From Ophthalmolycus amberensis (Eukaryota; Chordata; Actinopteri; Perciformes; Zoarcidae), in assembly GCA_024529925.1 (NCBI GenBank), contig JAFEUB010000777.1:1-64000 (forward strand): a DNA stretch of 64,000 nt. Direction: 5' to 3'. The position numbers and the translations under genes are program-made. This document shows positions 12,263 through 22,100 of the stretch, piece by piece; the first letter of the stretch is position 1; every line of letters begins with the position of its first letter. The notes under the pieces are model-generated. The model searched no databases, was not told where the DNA came from, and saw only the letters and a program-made list of their open reading frames with translations.

Positions 12263-14180
12263 GCTGCTTCAACACTAAACAGCTCTGCTTCGTCCTGATG
12301 ACAAACTGCAGTGTTTTATCATTTTCTGCCATTCGCAGCTAACTGCCAAAACAACGGAATCCAAACAGTAGATGATGGGAGACTAAATAGTCTGGGGTTT
12401 TCTTCTGAAGTGATCAACAAGGCAAATGTCAGTCAAAAGCACAGCGGGTGTATATTGTACTGAAGTTGAACAGGACAAACACTGTTGATGTTTTCCTTTA
12501 TTTGGCAGTTGAAAGCATTATTAACTCCTCTTATTCAAGTCCCCATTTCTATTTTTACCTCCCAGAGAAAACACGTCGACCATTCCATCCTTAACTTAGT
12601 GTCTTAATGTTGTAAAGATGTGACTGATGGTGTAACCGTCATGAGTGGGGAGAAAAGAATCTCCCAAGTTTTCCATGAAGCCGTTTCTTTTCTCACAATC
12701 CTTTTGGGATTTGCTTTATTTTTGATATTGACTTTGCTTCGGTTGCACCTACAGACTAATAACCAGTGTTGCTTTGTTCCTATTGCCATTCATGTTTGTG
12801 ACGAGTAAGCCTTCTTATACACAGTCTGTGGTAGAACCCCACAATGTGATTGAAAGCTGCTAGCGTCGGTCCTACAGCGGGTTATCCTCCTGGAGGTCAT
12901 AGCTTACAATAACTTCTAGAGACGTGCTTAACTAACAAAACATTATACAAACATCACAGTGAGCAGCATATGTACTCCTGTGTTTCCTGTCATGACTTTA
13001 TTAAGCACACCGCACAGCTTCTTGTATTTAATGTGATTACTTACAATTTGCGGAGAGCTTCGATATATAAATTGCTTTTTCCTCCATAAGTATGAAATAT
13101 TGTGCAGCAATTGAAAAAACTTGACATTCCAAAATCGTTGGAAAAACGAAAATGTAGAGATGAGTAAGAAATGTAACCACCAAATCTACGTGACAAGTGA
13201 TAAAACACAGAAGCAGGTCCTGTTGACGTCTTTATTCCAAACATCTTTCCATCAGTGCTGTTTTATTAACACTCCACCCTTTTCACCTCAGCCGCACCTA
13301 AATGTCTTCCGAAGATTTGGATTCATTTTTAAGCATGTTTTTTGTTTTGTTTTAGATGTTTAATGGTTAAATTCAAAATGCAAAAAGCTAAAGAAATAAG
13401 AAATGTCACGTGAAGCAACATCAATGGACCTGTTCTGACATCCAGCTAATCTTTACTCAATCATAAAGTCGTGTAAAGAAGCAAACTGTAGCGAGGTGTC
13501 TGCAGGCTACAGTATTTAAGTGGAGGAACGCAAACTGTCAGTGGAACAGACGGTCAAGAAGCTTCTGGCTGAAAATAACACACTGCACATTTGTCTAAAA
13601 TGACACAAACCACAGCAACTATTGATAATCTGTTAACACGCCAGTGCCACTTTGTTTTCAGAATATTTGTTAGTTCATTTCCCATGTAATGTTTTGTTTT
13701 AGCCCCGTTTACTGCAACCACACAGTTGCACACGGCTTCATGCACCTCCATTGTCATTCCTATTTATTGTGCTTCTACCTCTGTGTGTTTCCTTGTTAAC
13801 TGGCTTTATTGTTGCAGTAGCTTCAATTCTGTAATGTGATTTAAATGTTTCCACCTTTCTTTTTGATACCAGTGTCTTTGCTATCTTCACGCCATCGTTG
13901 TCAAGCCAGTCTAAACCTGGGGCACGTCGGGCCTAACCAATCTCACAGGACCAAGCATTCACGCAAACGAAATGCCCAAGCTTATGTTTTAATCCCCTGG
14001 TGTCGATACAACCCTCTGATGTTGGCTTTGTGTGCTAATAGAACATAGGGTGCATATGCGTTAAGGCCAAGAGTTGCGCTAGTACAGTGTAGTCAAGTGA
14101 TGGTGTAGTTTATGTAGCTAATACATTTAAATGTTTTGGTATTACCCTACAAAGGAAATAAAGCCTTGCCTCTATCTATT
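12263..14180 (+). other. ap2b1: ap2b1 3' UTR and polyadenylation signal
   Basis: No gene-like frame follows the TGA at 12260-12262 until an AATAAA at 14157-14162 in a GGAAATAAAGCC context with T/G-rich sequence downstream. A 1.9-kb 3' UTR is plausible for this gene. The exact cleavage site cannot be fixed without transcripts. Confidence 0.5.
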
Positions 14181-15640
14181 CAACGGAAAAGACGTTTTTG
14201 TGTTGGTGACACTATTTTCCTACATGGTAATGTAGAAATACATTTTTAAACGTGCCTGCATGAGAGTCCACTGTTGATTTTTTCCTTTTTCATTGAGGCT
14301 ATGGCTTTGCTCCATTTAAAATCTAATCTCCCAACTTCATGTCTCTGTTGTTTTTAGCAGCATCATCTCCAGCACTCCCACACATTGAAGTAGATATCCA
14401 AATCATTTGCCAGCAACACAGAATGTATGGCGAGAGCTATCATTACATCCTTGCTGTAACCCTGTTGTAAATTATTTGTCATTGTCACAGTAACCACATC
14501 TTATGTCATTAAACTGCCAAACACATGATGCATCACTGTGTCGACTGTGTGCGTGTGTATAAACAAAGCAGAGACGGGTCACACTACAGTGGATGATAAG
14601 AAAATGCTTAATTCAACACCACTAACACACATCACCAGGGGCCTGTATTACAAAGCAAGATTAGTCGGTCAGCAAAGTAAAATCACTTCATTATTTTAGC
14701 TTAAATCAGTTTATACTGTGCTCACATGGTGCACACTGCCAAATAAATTGTGCTCAATGAAATAAGCACTAGCTAATCCTGGGGGGCCAGGTAGTGTACC
14801 GGTATAAAAGTGCTGATTTGCTTTTTGGATCTCTGGGCAAATGAAGTTGTCATTTAAAGAATGCTGTGCACATAATGGGGCCTTAGAGGTGGCCGGGTAC
14901 ACACACAATGCACAGGGCTCAGGCGGTCAATAGGGGGCCCCTAAAAGGTAAATCCAGCCTTGTGCGCAGTTATGAGGGACAGGAGGCAACAAGCTCAGAG
15001 CAACATCTTTATAGTGAACATATAATTATAGGTGGTAACACTTAAAGACTGGATGAATAAAGACTGGGAAAACCCGTCTCCTGTAATTTAAGGCAAAATA
15101 ACAGTGCCCTGCAGATTTACATTTGAATGACTCAGCCTTCCATAATAAGAACGGAGGTGTTCGGTGTTTGTGGCACAAGCATTTGACAGCTCTCAATGGT
15201 TGTGCTCCAGCAACTTCATGTACAACTGAACGTGGACAAGCCTTTTTGTCTGACGTCATCAAACAATGAAACCCATGGCTTTGAAAATGAGTCTCTTCAC
15301 ATCTATCAGAGTTGAAACACATTAAGCACCAATTGAAAGTACAGCTACAAAGACAGAGTCGAGCCAGCAAACTAAGCATGACTGCTATTAACAACCTACA
15401 GTCCTCTGCTGGCTTTAAATGTTGAAAAATACCAATAATTTAGGAAAGATGTGGAGGCATTGTAAGGTTTGACAACAAAATAAATAGAGAAGTCCTTTTT
15501 TTACAAATTCAAAGAGACAAGATCACATTACTCATATCTTGTCTTTTTTTATTGTCAGTTTTAGGGTTGATTGATATTTATATTTTTCTGAACATCTACT
15601 GGGAATTGCTGCTCCTCTACATACTAACACACTGTTGCCT
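14181..15640. other. Intergenic, no gene recognised
   Basis: CAGGGGCCTGTATTACAAAGC at 14636 resembles the end of a common fish inverted-repeat element. A 122-codon minus-strand frame at 15026-15394 has no recognisable domain and I do not call it. The rest shows no gene or RNA that I can identify. Confidence 0.4.
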
Positions 15641-15803
15641 CAGAGGCAGGACTTTCTGGCTGCTCCTAAATCCTGGATCGAGACCACAGTCGACCAGGGT
15701 CTCAGCTGTCAGGGCCTCTCAGCTCTGGAGCTCCCTGCTTGAAGATCTGAGTATTTTAAATCATTCCTCAAAACCTCTTAAATACACCTTTATTTACATC
15801 GTC
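15640..15803 (+). repeat. Possible LINE 3' end fragment
   Basis: The stretch SQLWSSLLEDLSILNHSSKPLK, broken by frame changes, resembles the terminal residues of many fish non-LTR retrotransposon ORF2 proteins (xLWNSLPxxLR...FKxxLKTxLF). It is short and degenerate and could be chance. Confidence 0.25.
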
Positions 15804-16107
15804 GTGCTGTTCACCGAGGAGCGACGTATCTACAAGATGCTCTGCGAGAGCGAGAAGGCGCAGCTGGAAGGCGCAGCTGGCCGAACAGGAAATCATCCTC
15901 TCACTACAGAACGTGGGTGTGTCTCTGGTCAACAACAGCAGCGGCCAGGAGGTCTCTTTTATTGGGATCACAAGCTCTGATGTGGTGTGGGAATTAAAGC
16001 CAAAGAAGAAGAGTCGGTGGAAAACTCTGAGCTCTAAAGAAGCTGAGATGCTGGAGAGAAGCTTCAAAGCGTACACTGAATCTGGACCCGTAGACCACGC
16101 CATCGTC
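15804..16107 (+). pseudogene. VPS13-like gene fragment
   Basis: About 100 codons resemble a piece of VPS13A/VPS13C, large proteins that bridge organelle membranes and transfer lipid. In one frame it begins LFTEERRIYKMLCESEKAQL. After a shift it continues EIILSLQNVGVSLVNN and SFIGITSSDVVWELKPKKKS, close to family forms such as AITSSDVVWETKPKKKARW. The shift is explained by an 11-of-13-match tandem duplication (GGCGCAGCTGG at 15857 and 15870). No introns are visible across the fragment, and it runs directly into proline/serine-rich sequence and the 33-bp repeat. It may be a captured or retrocopied fragment; with only part of the protein present it cannot act as VPS13. Confidence 0.6.
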
Positions 16108-16223
16108 TCCGAACAGCAGCGACCTCCAGTCCCGGCCGCTGCCACTTCCGCGCTGCAACGACTTCCAGCACTATGGACTATGGAGTCTATGGACTCCTGT
16201 TACCCGGAGCCCCATCTCCGAGA

Positions 16224-16593
16224 GCTAGAGCCCTGTTCCCTGTCTGATCTCCAGTCTCTAGAGCCCTGTTCCCCGTCTGATCTCCAGCCTCTAGAGCCCT
16301 GTTCCCCGTCTGATCTCCAGCCTCTAGAGCCCTGTTCCCCGTCTGATCTCCAGCCTCTAGAGCCCTGTTCCCCGTCTGATCTCCAGCCTCTAGAGCCCTG
16401 TTCCCCGTCTGATCTCCAGTCTCTAGAGCCCTGTTCCCCGTCTGATCTCCAGCCTCTAGAGCCCTGTTCCCCATCTGATCTCCAGCCTCTAGAGCCCTGT
16501 TCCCCGTCTGATCTCCAGCCTCTAGAGCCCTGTTCCCCGTCTGATCTCCAGCCTCTAGAGCCCTGTTCCCCGTCTGATCTCCAGCCTCTAGAG
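16224..16593. repeat. 33-bp minisatellite, left part (11 units)
   Basis: Eleven units of 33 bp around CTAGAGCCCTGTTCCCCG and TCTGATCTCCAG, nearly identical. Because 33 is a multiple of three, the plus strand reads as repeats of LEPCSPSDLQP and the minus strand as repeats of ALEAGDQTGNR. The array resumes after the hAT element at 17762. Confidence 0.92.
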
Positions 16594-17761
16594 CAGGGGT
16601 CGGGAACCTATGGCTCGCGAGCCAGATGTGGCTCTTTTGATGATTGCATATGGCTCGCAGATAAAACAAAATATTTTTACGTTTGCCGTTGCTGGGTAAA
16701 ACAGGTAAACGCCCCCTTTTGAATCAGTCTGAGACTGCGTCTGCTCGGTCATTAGCTCAAAGCTAACCCTTCGACGAAGAAGATGGCGAAAAGAAAAAAA
16801 GACGACGAGTATCGTACATTTCAGGACGAATGGACCGAAGAATTCGCCTTTGTGGAGAGAGCGGGTTCTGCGGTGTGTCTAATTTGCAATGACAAAATTA
16901 CATCGTTGAAACGGTCGAATGTAAAGCGGCACTTCGACACACGCCACGCTACCTTTGCGTCAAAATACCCTGCGGGAGACAGCAGAAAGAAAGCGTGCCA
17001 AGAGCTTCTGAGCAGGGTGCAAGCTAGCCAGCAGCAACTCCGCGTATGGACCCGGCAAGGTGACTATAATTCGGCTAGCTTTGCTGGTTCTTTAGCAATA
17101 GTGAGGAACGGAAAACCATTCACAGATGGCGAGTATGCTAAAACGTTCATGCTGGATGTAGCCAATGAACTTTTTGATGATCTTCCGAACAAAGACAAGA
17201 TAATCAAACGGATACAAGACATGCCTCTGTCGGCAAGAACTGTTCATGATCGTACTATCGTGATGGCAAACAAAGTGGAGGAAACGCAAGTGAAGGACAT
17301 AAATGCAGCGCCGTTCTTTTCTCTGGCTTTGGATGAGTCAACAGACGTGAGCCATTTGTCGCAGTTCAGCGTGACATACCACACACTGCAGCGTGTGAGT
17401 ATTGCTGTATTGACCATGTTTGGATCTACGTATGCATGTGAGCAGTCATTCTCACATCTTAAAAACATCAAGTCCAACCTACGATCACGTTTAACGGATG
17501 AAAGCCTCAACGCTTGCATGAAGCTTAACCTCACCAAGTACCAACCCGACTACAAAGACATCAGCAAATCCATGCAGCACCAGAAGTCGCATTAATGGTG
17601 AGTGTTATAACAACATTATTTAAAAGAATAAATTCAGAGGCTTATTATACTGACATTTAGTTGAATTCACTTTTAAAATATATTATATGGCTCTCACTGA
17701 AATAAATTTCCAAATTTTTTGCTTTCATGGCTCTCTTAGTCAAAAAGGTTCCCGGCCCCTG
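16594..17761 (+). mobile_element. hAT element, internally deleted, with 8-bp TSD
   Basis: Terminal inverted repeats CAGGGGTCGGGAACCT at 16594 and the complement of CAGGGGCCGGGAACCT ending at 17761. It is flanked by a perfect 8-bp duplication, CTCTAGAG, at 16586-16593 and 17762-17769. The 8-bp duplication and CAGGG ends are diagnostic of the hAT superfamily. It inserted within a unit of the 33-bp minisatellite, so the minisatellite is older. It encodes one open frame at 16783-17595. Confidence 0.93.
16783..17595 (+). CDS. hAT transposase derivative, 270 aa, catalytic core deleted
   Basis: Starts at ATG 16783 and is open to the stop. Residues 1-60 carry a BED-like zinc finger (C32, C35, H50, H55). 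A first hAT catalytic aspartate lies in LDESTDV near residue 185. After LSQFSVTYHTLQRV the protein jumps to the C-terminal hAT region TMFGSTYACEQSFSHL, with the family's conserved glutamate and dimerisation segment. Most of the catalytic fold between is gone, including the second aspartate, yet the junction keeps frame. Full-length relatives (GTF2IRD2-like or ZBED-like transposases) are about 600 residues. The product would keep DNA-binding and dimerisation parts but should not catalyse transposition. Expression is not shown. Confidence 0.8.
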   Translation: MAKRKKDDEYRTFQDEWTEEFAFVERAGSAVCLICNDKITSLKRSNVKRHFDTRHATFASKYPAGDSRKKACQELLSRVQASQQQLRVWTRQGDYNSASFAGSLAIVRNGKPFTDGEYAKTFMLDVANELFDDLPNKDKIIKRIQDMPLSARTVHDRTIVMANKVEETQVKDINAAPFFSLALDESTDVSHLSQFSVTYHTLQRVSIAVLTMFGSTYACEQSFSHLKNIKSNLRSRLTDESLNACMKLNLTKYQPDYKDISKSMQHQKSH

Positions 17762-17930
17762 CTCTAGAGCCCTGTTCCCCGTCTGATCTCCAGCCTCTAG
17801 AGCCCTGTTCCCCGTCTGATCTCCAGTCTCTCGAGTGCAGTCCCCCTGATCTCCAGTCTCTCGAGTTCCGTCCTCCTGACCCCCAGTCTCTAGAGTTCCG
17901 TCCTCCGGACCCTCAGTCTCCCCAGTCTGG
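17762..17930. repeat. 33-bp minisatellite, right part
   Basis: The repeat resumes at the target-site duplication with two good units, then about three decayed units (TCTCGAGTGCAG, TCTCGAGTTCCG, TCTAGAGTTCCG). Units decay towards this edge, as usual where unequal exchange homogenises the interior. Confidence 0.85.
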
Positions 17931-18307
17931 CAGTCCGGCCGTCCCTCCTCCGGACCCCCTCCACCCACCCGGTTGTGGACTCTGACTCTCGGCCTCGGAG
18001 GAGTTCTAACCCTCCTCGGGGCCCCCACCGCAACTCCCCTCACCTATTCAAGCCACTTTATAAACCCCTGTCTCTCAGTCACTCACTGCCAGGTCATTGT
18101 TTGTGCTTTACCCGCCCATTTGTCTTGTCCTGCTCCCGGTTTCCCACGTCTGCCTGCCCTGCCTCGTCCTGCTGGATTTGCCCCCTCGTCTCTTGTCTCG
18201 TCTCTGGTTTCCCTGTGTGTTCTTGTAGTGTTCACGTTCTGATTTAAGTGTTTATTAAATTCCCATTTCACTCTACTTCTGGTCTGCGTTTGTCATGCCC
18301 CGTGACA
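17931..18307 (+). repeat. LTR-like retroelement end
   Basis: Pyrimidine-rich sequence with TTGTCCTGCTCCCGG, CTGCCTGCCCTGCC and TTTATTAAATTCCC, ending TCTGCGTTTGTCATGCCCCGTGACA at 18307 (written here in two overlapping parts of one tract). Its end resembles, in the opposite orientation, the solo LTR at 27251-27700 (ACACCCCGTGACA with CTGCGTTTGGGTCC). This suggests the tail of a related LTR retroelement, perhaps the vehicle for the minisatellite and VPS13-like fragment. The left boundary and target duplication were not found. Confidence 0.4.
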
Positions 18308-19169
18308 AAGATGACAAACCTTACATTTAATAATAATAATAATAATAATAACGTCATTGATATAGCACCTTTAAAAACAGAGTTTACAAAGTGCTTTGCA
18401 CACGGGAGACGTTTCAGTTGGTTACAATCTGCAGCCTCACAGCTAGATGCCGCCAAATCCTACACACTGCTCCTTTAATAACATAATAATCTTGCTTAAT
18501 TTGTACAATACTGTACTACAATCTTAGGTGTTCTTTCAGATTTTGAACTTGAAACTTATTTTTGACATGCAAATCAATATCTTGGTCCTCCTCTCAAATA
18601 GATGCCATAGTCTAAAGGTAGATTCACAGCACTCCAGTTTAAAGCTCAACTGATTAAAACGGTCGGACCAATATTATCAGCTGATACTAGTTCACAGATA
18701 CATTTGTATTGGCGTATATACTTGAGGATGAGTAGCAAGAGATTACAGGTCAGAAATGGCAAGAAAATAAGTGCAAACCTTACTGAAACAAACTCACACA
18801 TACACTGTCAAAAAAATAAAAAGATATTAAATAATAAATAAAGGTCAATGACAGTGAAAATATCAAAATGTTCTAACATAACAACACAAGCAAAATCATG
18901 TGTGCTTTAACATCAATGATACACTCATAGAAAGGCGATGAACACTGACTTTTGTTCTGTTCATCAACATATAAATTATCGTTGCAATAAAAACATTAAG
19001 CTAACAAAACGGACATTCAGACACACACACTTTTGTCCTGCATCCACATTGGCGTTTGAGAACAACATGTACTCAGTCCCAGCAGAGCGTGAATGAATGT
19101 CTGTGTTCTCCGTCCTGAGTCACAGATCATGTTGGTTGTCTGGGAGGAAAACAAAGCTTGAGACCCAAG
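18308..19169. repeat. Microsatellite and first copy of a duplicated segment
   Basis: A (TAA)n run lies at about 18328-18351, followed by ATAGCACCTTTAAAA and TTTACAAAGTGCTTTGCAC, words of a common fish repeat. From about 18383 to 18886 the sequence recurs at 22384-22755 and 23219-23355. From 18887 to 19169 I see no gene other than the presumed hepacam 5' UTR. Confidence 0.75.
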
Positions 19170-22100
19170 ATGAAGGCAGAGAAGGAGGCTCCTTCAAAAG
19201 CTAAAATAATTTCCCAGATTTTAATGCTCATGTTTCTCGGTTCCTTCAATTCAGGTAAGTCACATTTTCTATTTCAGGATTTGCTAAAGGTTTGCCTGAC
19301 AATGGCCACTTGCAGGTTTATGCAATTGGAAAAGCTTTAACTTTGTAATAGTTTACATTGTAGCAAGTAAGGAACAGCTGAATCATGAAGTCTGCTTTCT
19401 TGTTTTTTTTTTTGTTTGTTTGTGTCAGAATGAGGGAATCAAAAAATTACAAGCTGCAGATATAATGTTAGTTATGCAATGTGAATCAACACCAACTTGC
19501 TGGATGAAACAATCCGAGGGTCCTTCCAGTAGCATATGCAACTAAACACTCACATTTTTAGTATTATTTATTACTGCTGTTATTAGCTGGATTCTGGAAG
19601 AAAATACCAAAAACAGGAGCCAAATGGATTTTGATTTTAAAGTTGCATATTTACTATAAATATAAATGGAACATGTAGAGGGTCAGACACAATATGTTAT
19701 GACCAGAGGTTTGTGGTTATCTTTGCAGTGCTATGCATTATATTGTATCATCTTTAATGTCAGTTAAATTGAGGACTCTCTGAAACTGAAAACTGATCAT
19801 TATGGACATCACAAAGGTAGTATTTGTTGTTGGGGTATTGGATTGCACTAAACTGTGTGGGTGCTTTTAAATTCTTGTGCCCACCCTTTGTAAGTAATAC
19901 AGTAATTGTGCCTTCAGGCTGAACCAGTGTTTTCAGACATTCAGTAACTTTCAGCTGTGGCTGTGTCTCATCACTGCCCTGCTATTGTTGTGACTAGCAG
20001 CAGAGTCACTGAGTTGCTCTGTTTCTGCAAAGCTAGCATGGCATCTGGACTGCTCCCAGTGTTCTTTTCATGAACTGCCAAGAAGGAAATTTGAACAAAC
20101 AATCCCCACTTTTGTTGGCTCATGCTGGCCCATCCCAAGAACTGACAGCTGTTGCCATGGTCATGTAGATCTGCCATGCAAACTGGATTCAGTATACAGC
20201 AGAGATGGGGCGTGATGCCCACACGAGCCTTCAGCTAACCACTGTATCACTCACTGTAGTAAAAAAAAAACACAGCAACGATAAAACTGACATGTACAGT
20301 GAATAATGATTTCCATTTTGCCTGTGTGCAAGAACTGTCGGTTGTTCATAAAGCTATTGCAATAGAAAGGGGTGTTCCTAAAAATTACATTCAAATTAGA
20401 TTATTCCACTGTACACAATGTACTTATTTGAACTTATAGCAGTAGATCAAATTTATGTCACTGAGGACCGACAAATAATGTTTTGTTATTTTTTGCCATG
20501 TGCAGATGTTACATAAATACATTATTTTTTGAATGTTAAAAAAAGGCGGAGGTTTGAACTCTTGTCCGTTTTAGCTCGTTTGTTTGAGAAACTAAACTTT
20601 GGCAATGAAATTACTTGAGGTTTGAATAAAGGGGGCTGTTTAACTGAGCCACATCGTTTCTGCAGATTTATGATTCTCAGCAACATGTCCGTTAAAGAGT
20701 TGACTATGTACAACTATAAAAGCTTGTTGCTATTATTACTATGGTAGGTACATTCCTCTTGGTGTCTCTTCATCTATAAACATTTACTTCCAAATTTGTG
20801 AAATAACAATAAAATGATTATAAATAATGATGTATAGACATATTAATAGCACTTGGACACATAGACGCCAAGCATAACAGAAATATATTTATTTCCTTTC
20901 AGCTATGGATTGTAAATAATCAATTGTTGACCTCTCTTGTTTGCTTCTCTGCAGGTGGGGTGGTGGCAGTGAATATGACCATCCCCAACACTCTCATTAG
21001 AGGTACAGTAGGGGGGGAGGCCCTGCTGTCTGTCCGCTATAGTAGCTTCAGCCTCGACCTGCCGGTCATCAAGTGGCAGCTCAAGAGGGAAAAGTCTGTC
21101 ACTGTTGTCCAGTCAATTGGAACTGACATCATTGGGACCCTGAGGCCTGAGTATCGTGACCGGATCCTGGTATTTGAAAATGGGACTCTGCTTCTCCACA
21201 ACCTCAGGCTCTCTGATGACGGAACTTATGACGTGGAGATCTCCATCACAGATGACACCTTTACAGGAGAGGGCACTATCACGCTCACTGTGGATGGTAA
21301 GAAAACAAGCTCTATTGTGTGATTTGTAAAATGAACGTAACGGTAAAAATCACACCAGGTTCTCTTCAGTCTGAACCAGAAAACATACTTCTCAAGTCCA
21401 ATTTAAGTGCCAGTTGAGTTGTGTATGGATGATGGCAGCTTTCACAAATAGTTTGATGCCTTGCTCCTGAGAGTGAGACCCCAGATTACCTGGGTGGATA
21501 GTACTAAGTACTATTTCTGCTGCTGACTCACCATTTCACTTTTTCTAAAAGTGAGTAAAGAGGACAAGGACATGTTTAGCCAAGACAGGATGCAGGAGAA
21601 AGCTGCTAACCTGGATCCATCAAGAGTGAATTCATGATTTACTATACATGAAAAGATCATGGTTTGGGTTAAAATCAGTGTCTTTGTTTGTTTCGTAACT
21701 GGTGTTCGTAAACTATGGAAGTTATGTAACAAAACTGCAGTAACAGAAGTCAACACTGGCTGTGTTTCACACAGGACAATCTCGTGTTTGTTTTGGAGCG
21801 CATCCATTAAGAACAATAAAAGGTTCGAGGCAACAATAGCTGTTGTGTGAGCAGCAGCACGAGCTGGCAGTACAGTAAGACTGAGGTAACCACAGTGATT
21901 TGGTGGAGGAGTGCAGGCCTCTCCTAACCAAAGAACACTAGAGGGCCAGGAGATCTGGGACTTTGGGTAAACTGATTACAGGCTTATTTACTGTGTGTGT
22001 ATTGTCAGCAGTTATGGTAGAAGCTGCAGTGTTGGTCCATCAACCTCCCTGAAGAAACCTTACATCTTAATCCCTCATGTATTAGCTCATGCTCACCTCT

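Noticed and set aside
15026..15394. 122-codon minus-strand frame
   Set aside because: No recognisable domain, no splice context, low-quality composition; likely chance.
16187..16669. 160-codon minus-strand frame with ALEAGDQTGNR repeats
   Set aside because: It is the reverse reading of a 33-bp minisatellite, whose length keeps all frames open.
15913..16722. 269-codon plus-strand frame as a functional VPS13-like gene
   Set aside because: It covers only a sliver of VPS13, starts after a frameshift, and continues into minisatellite and hAT sequence.
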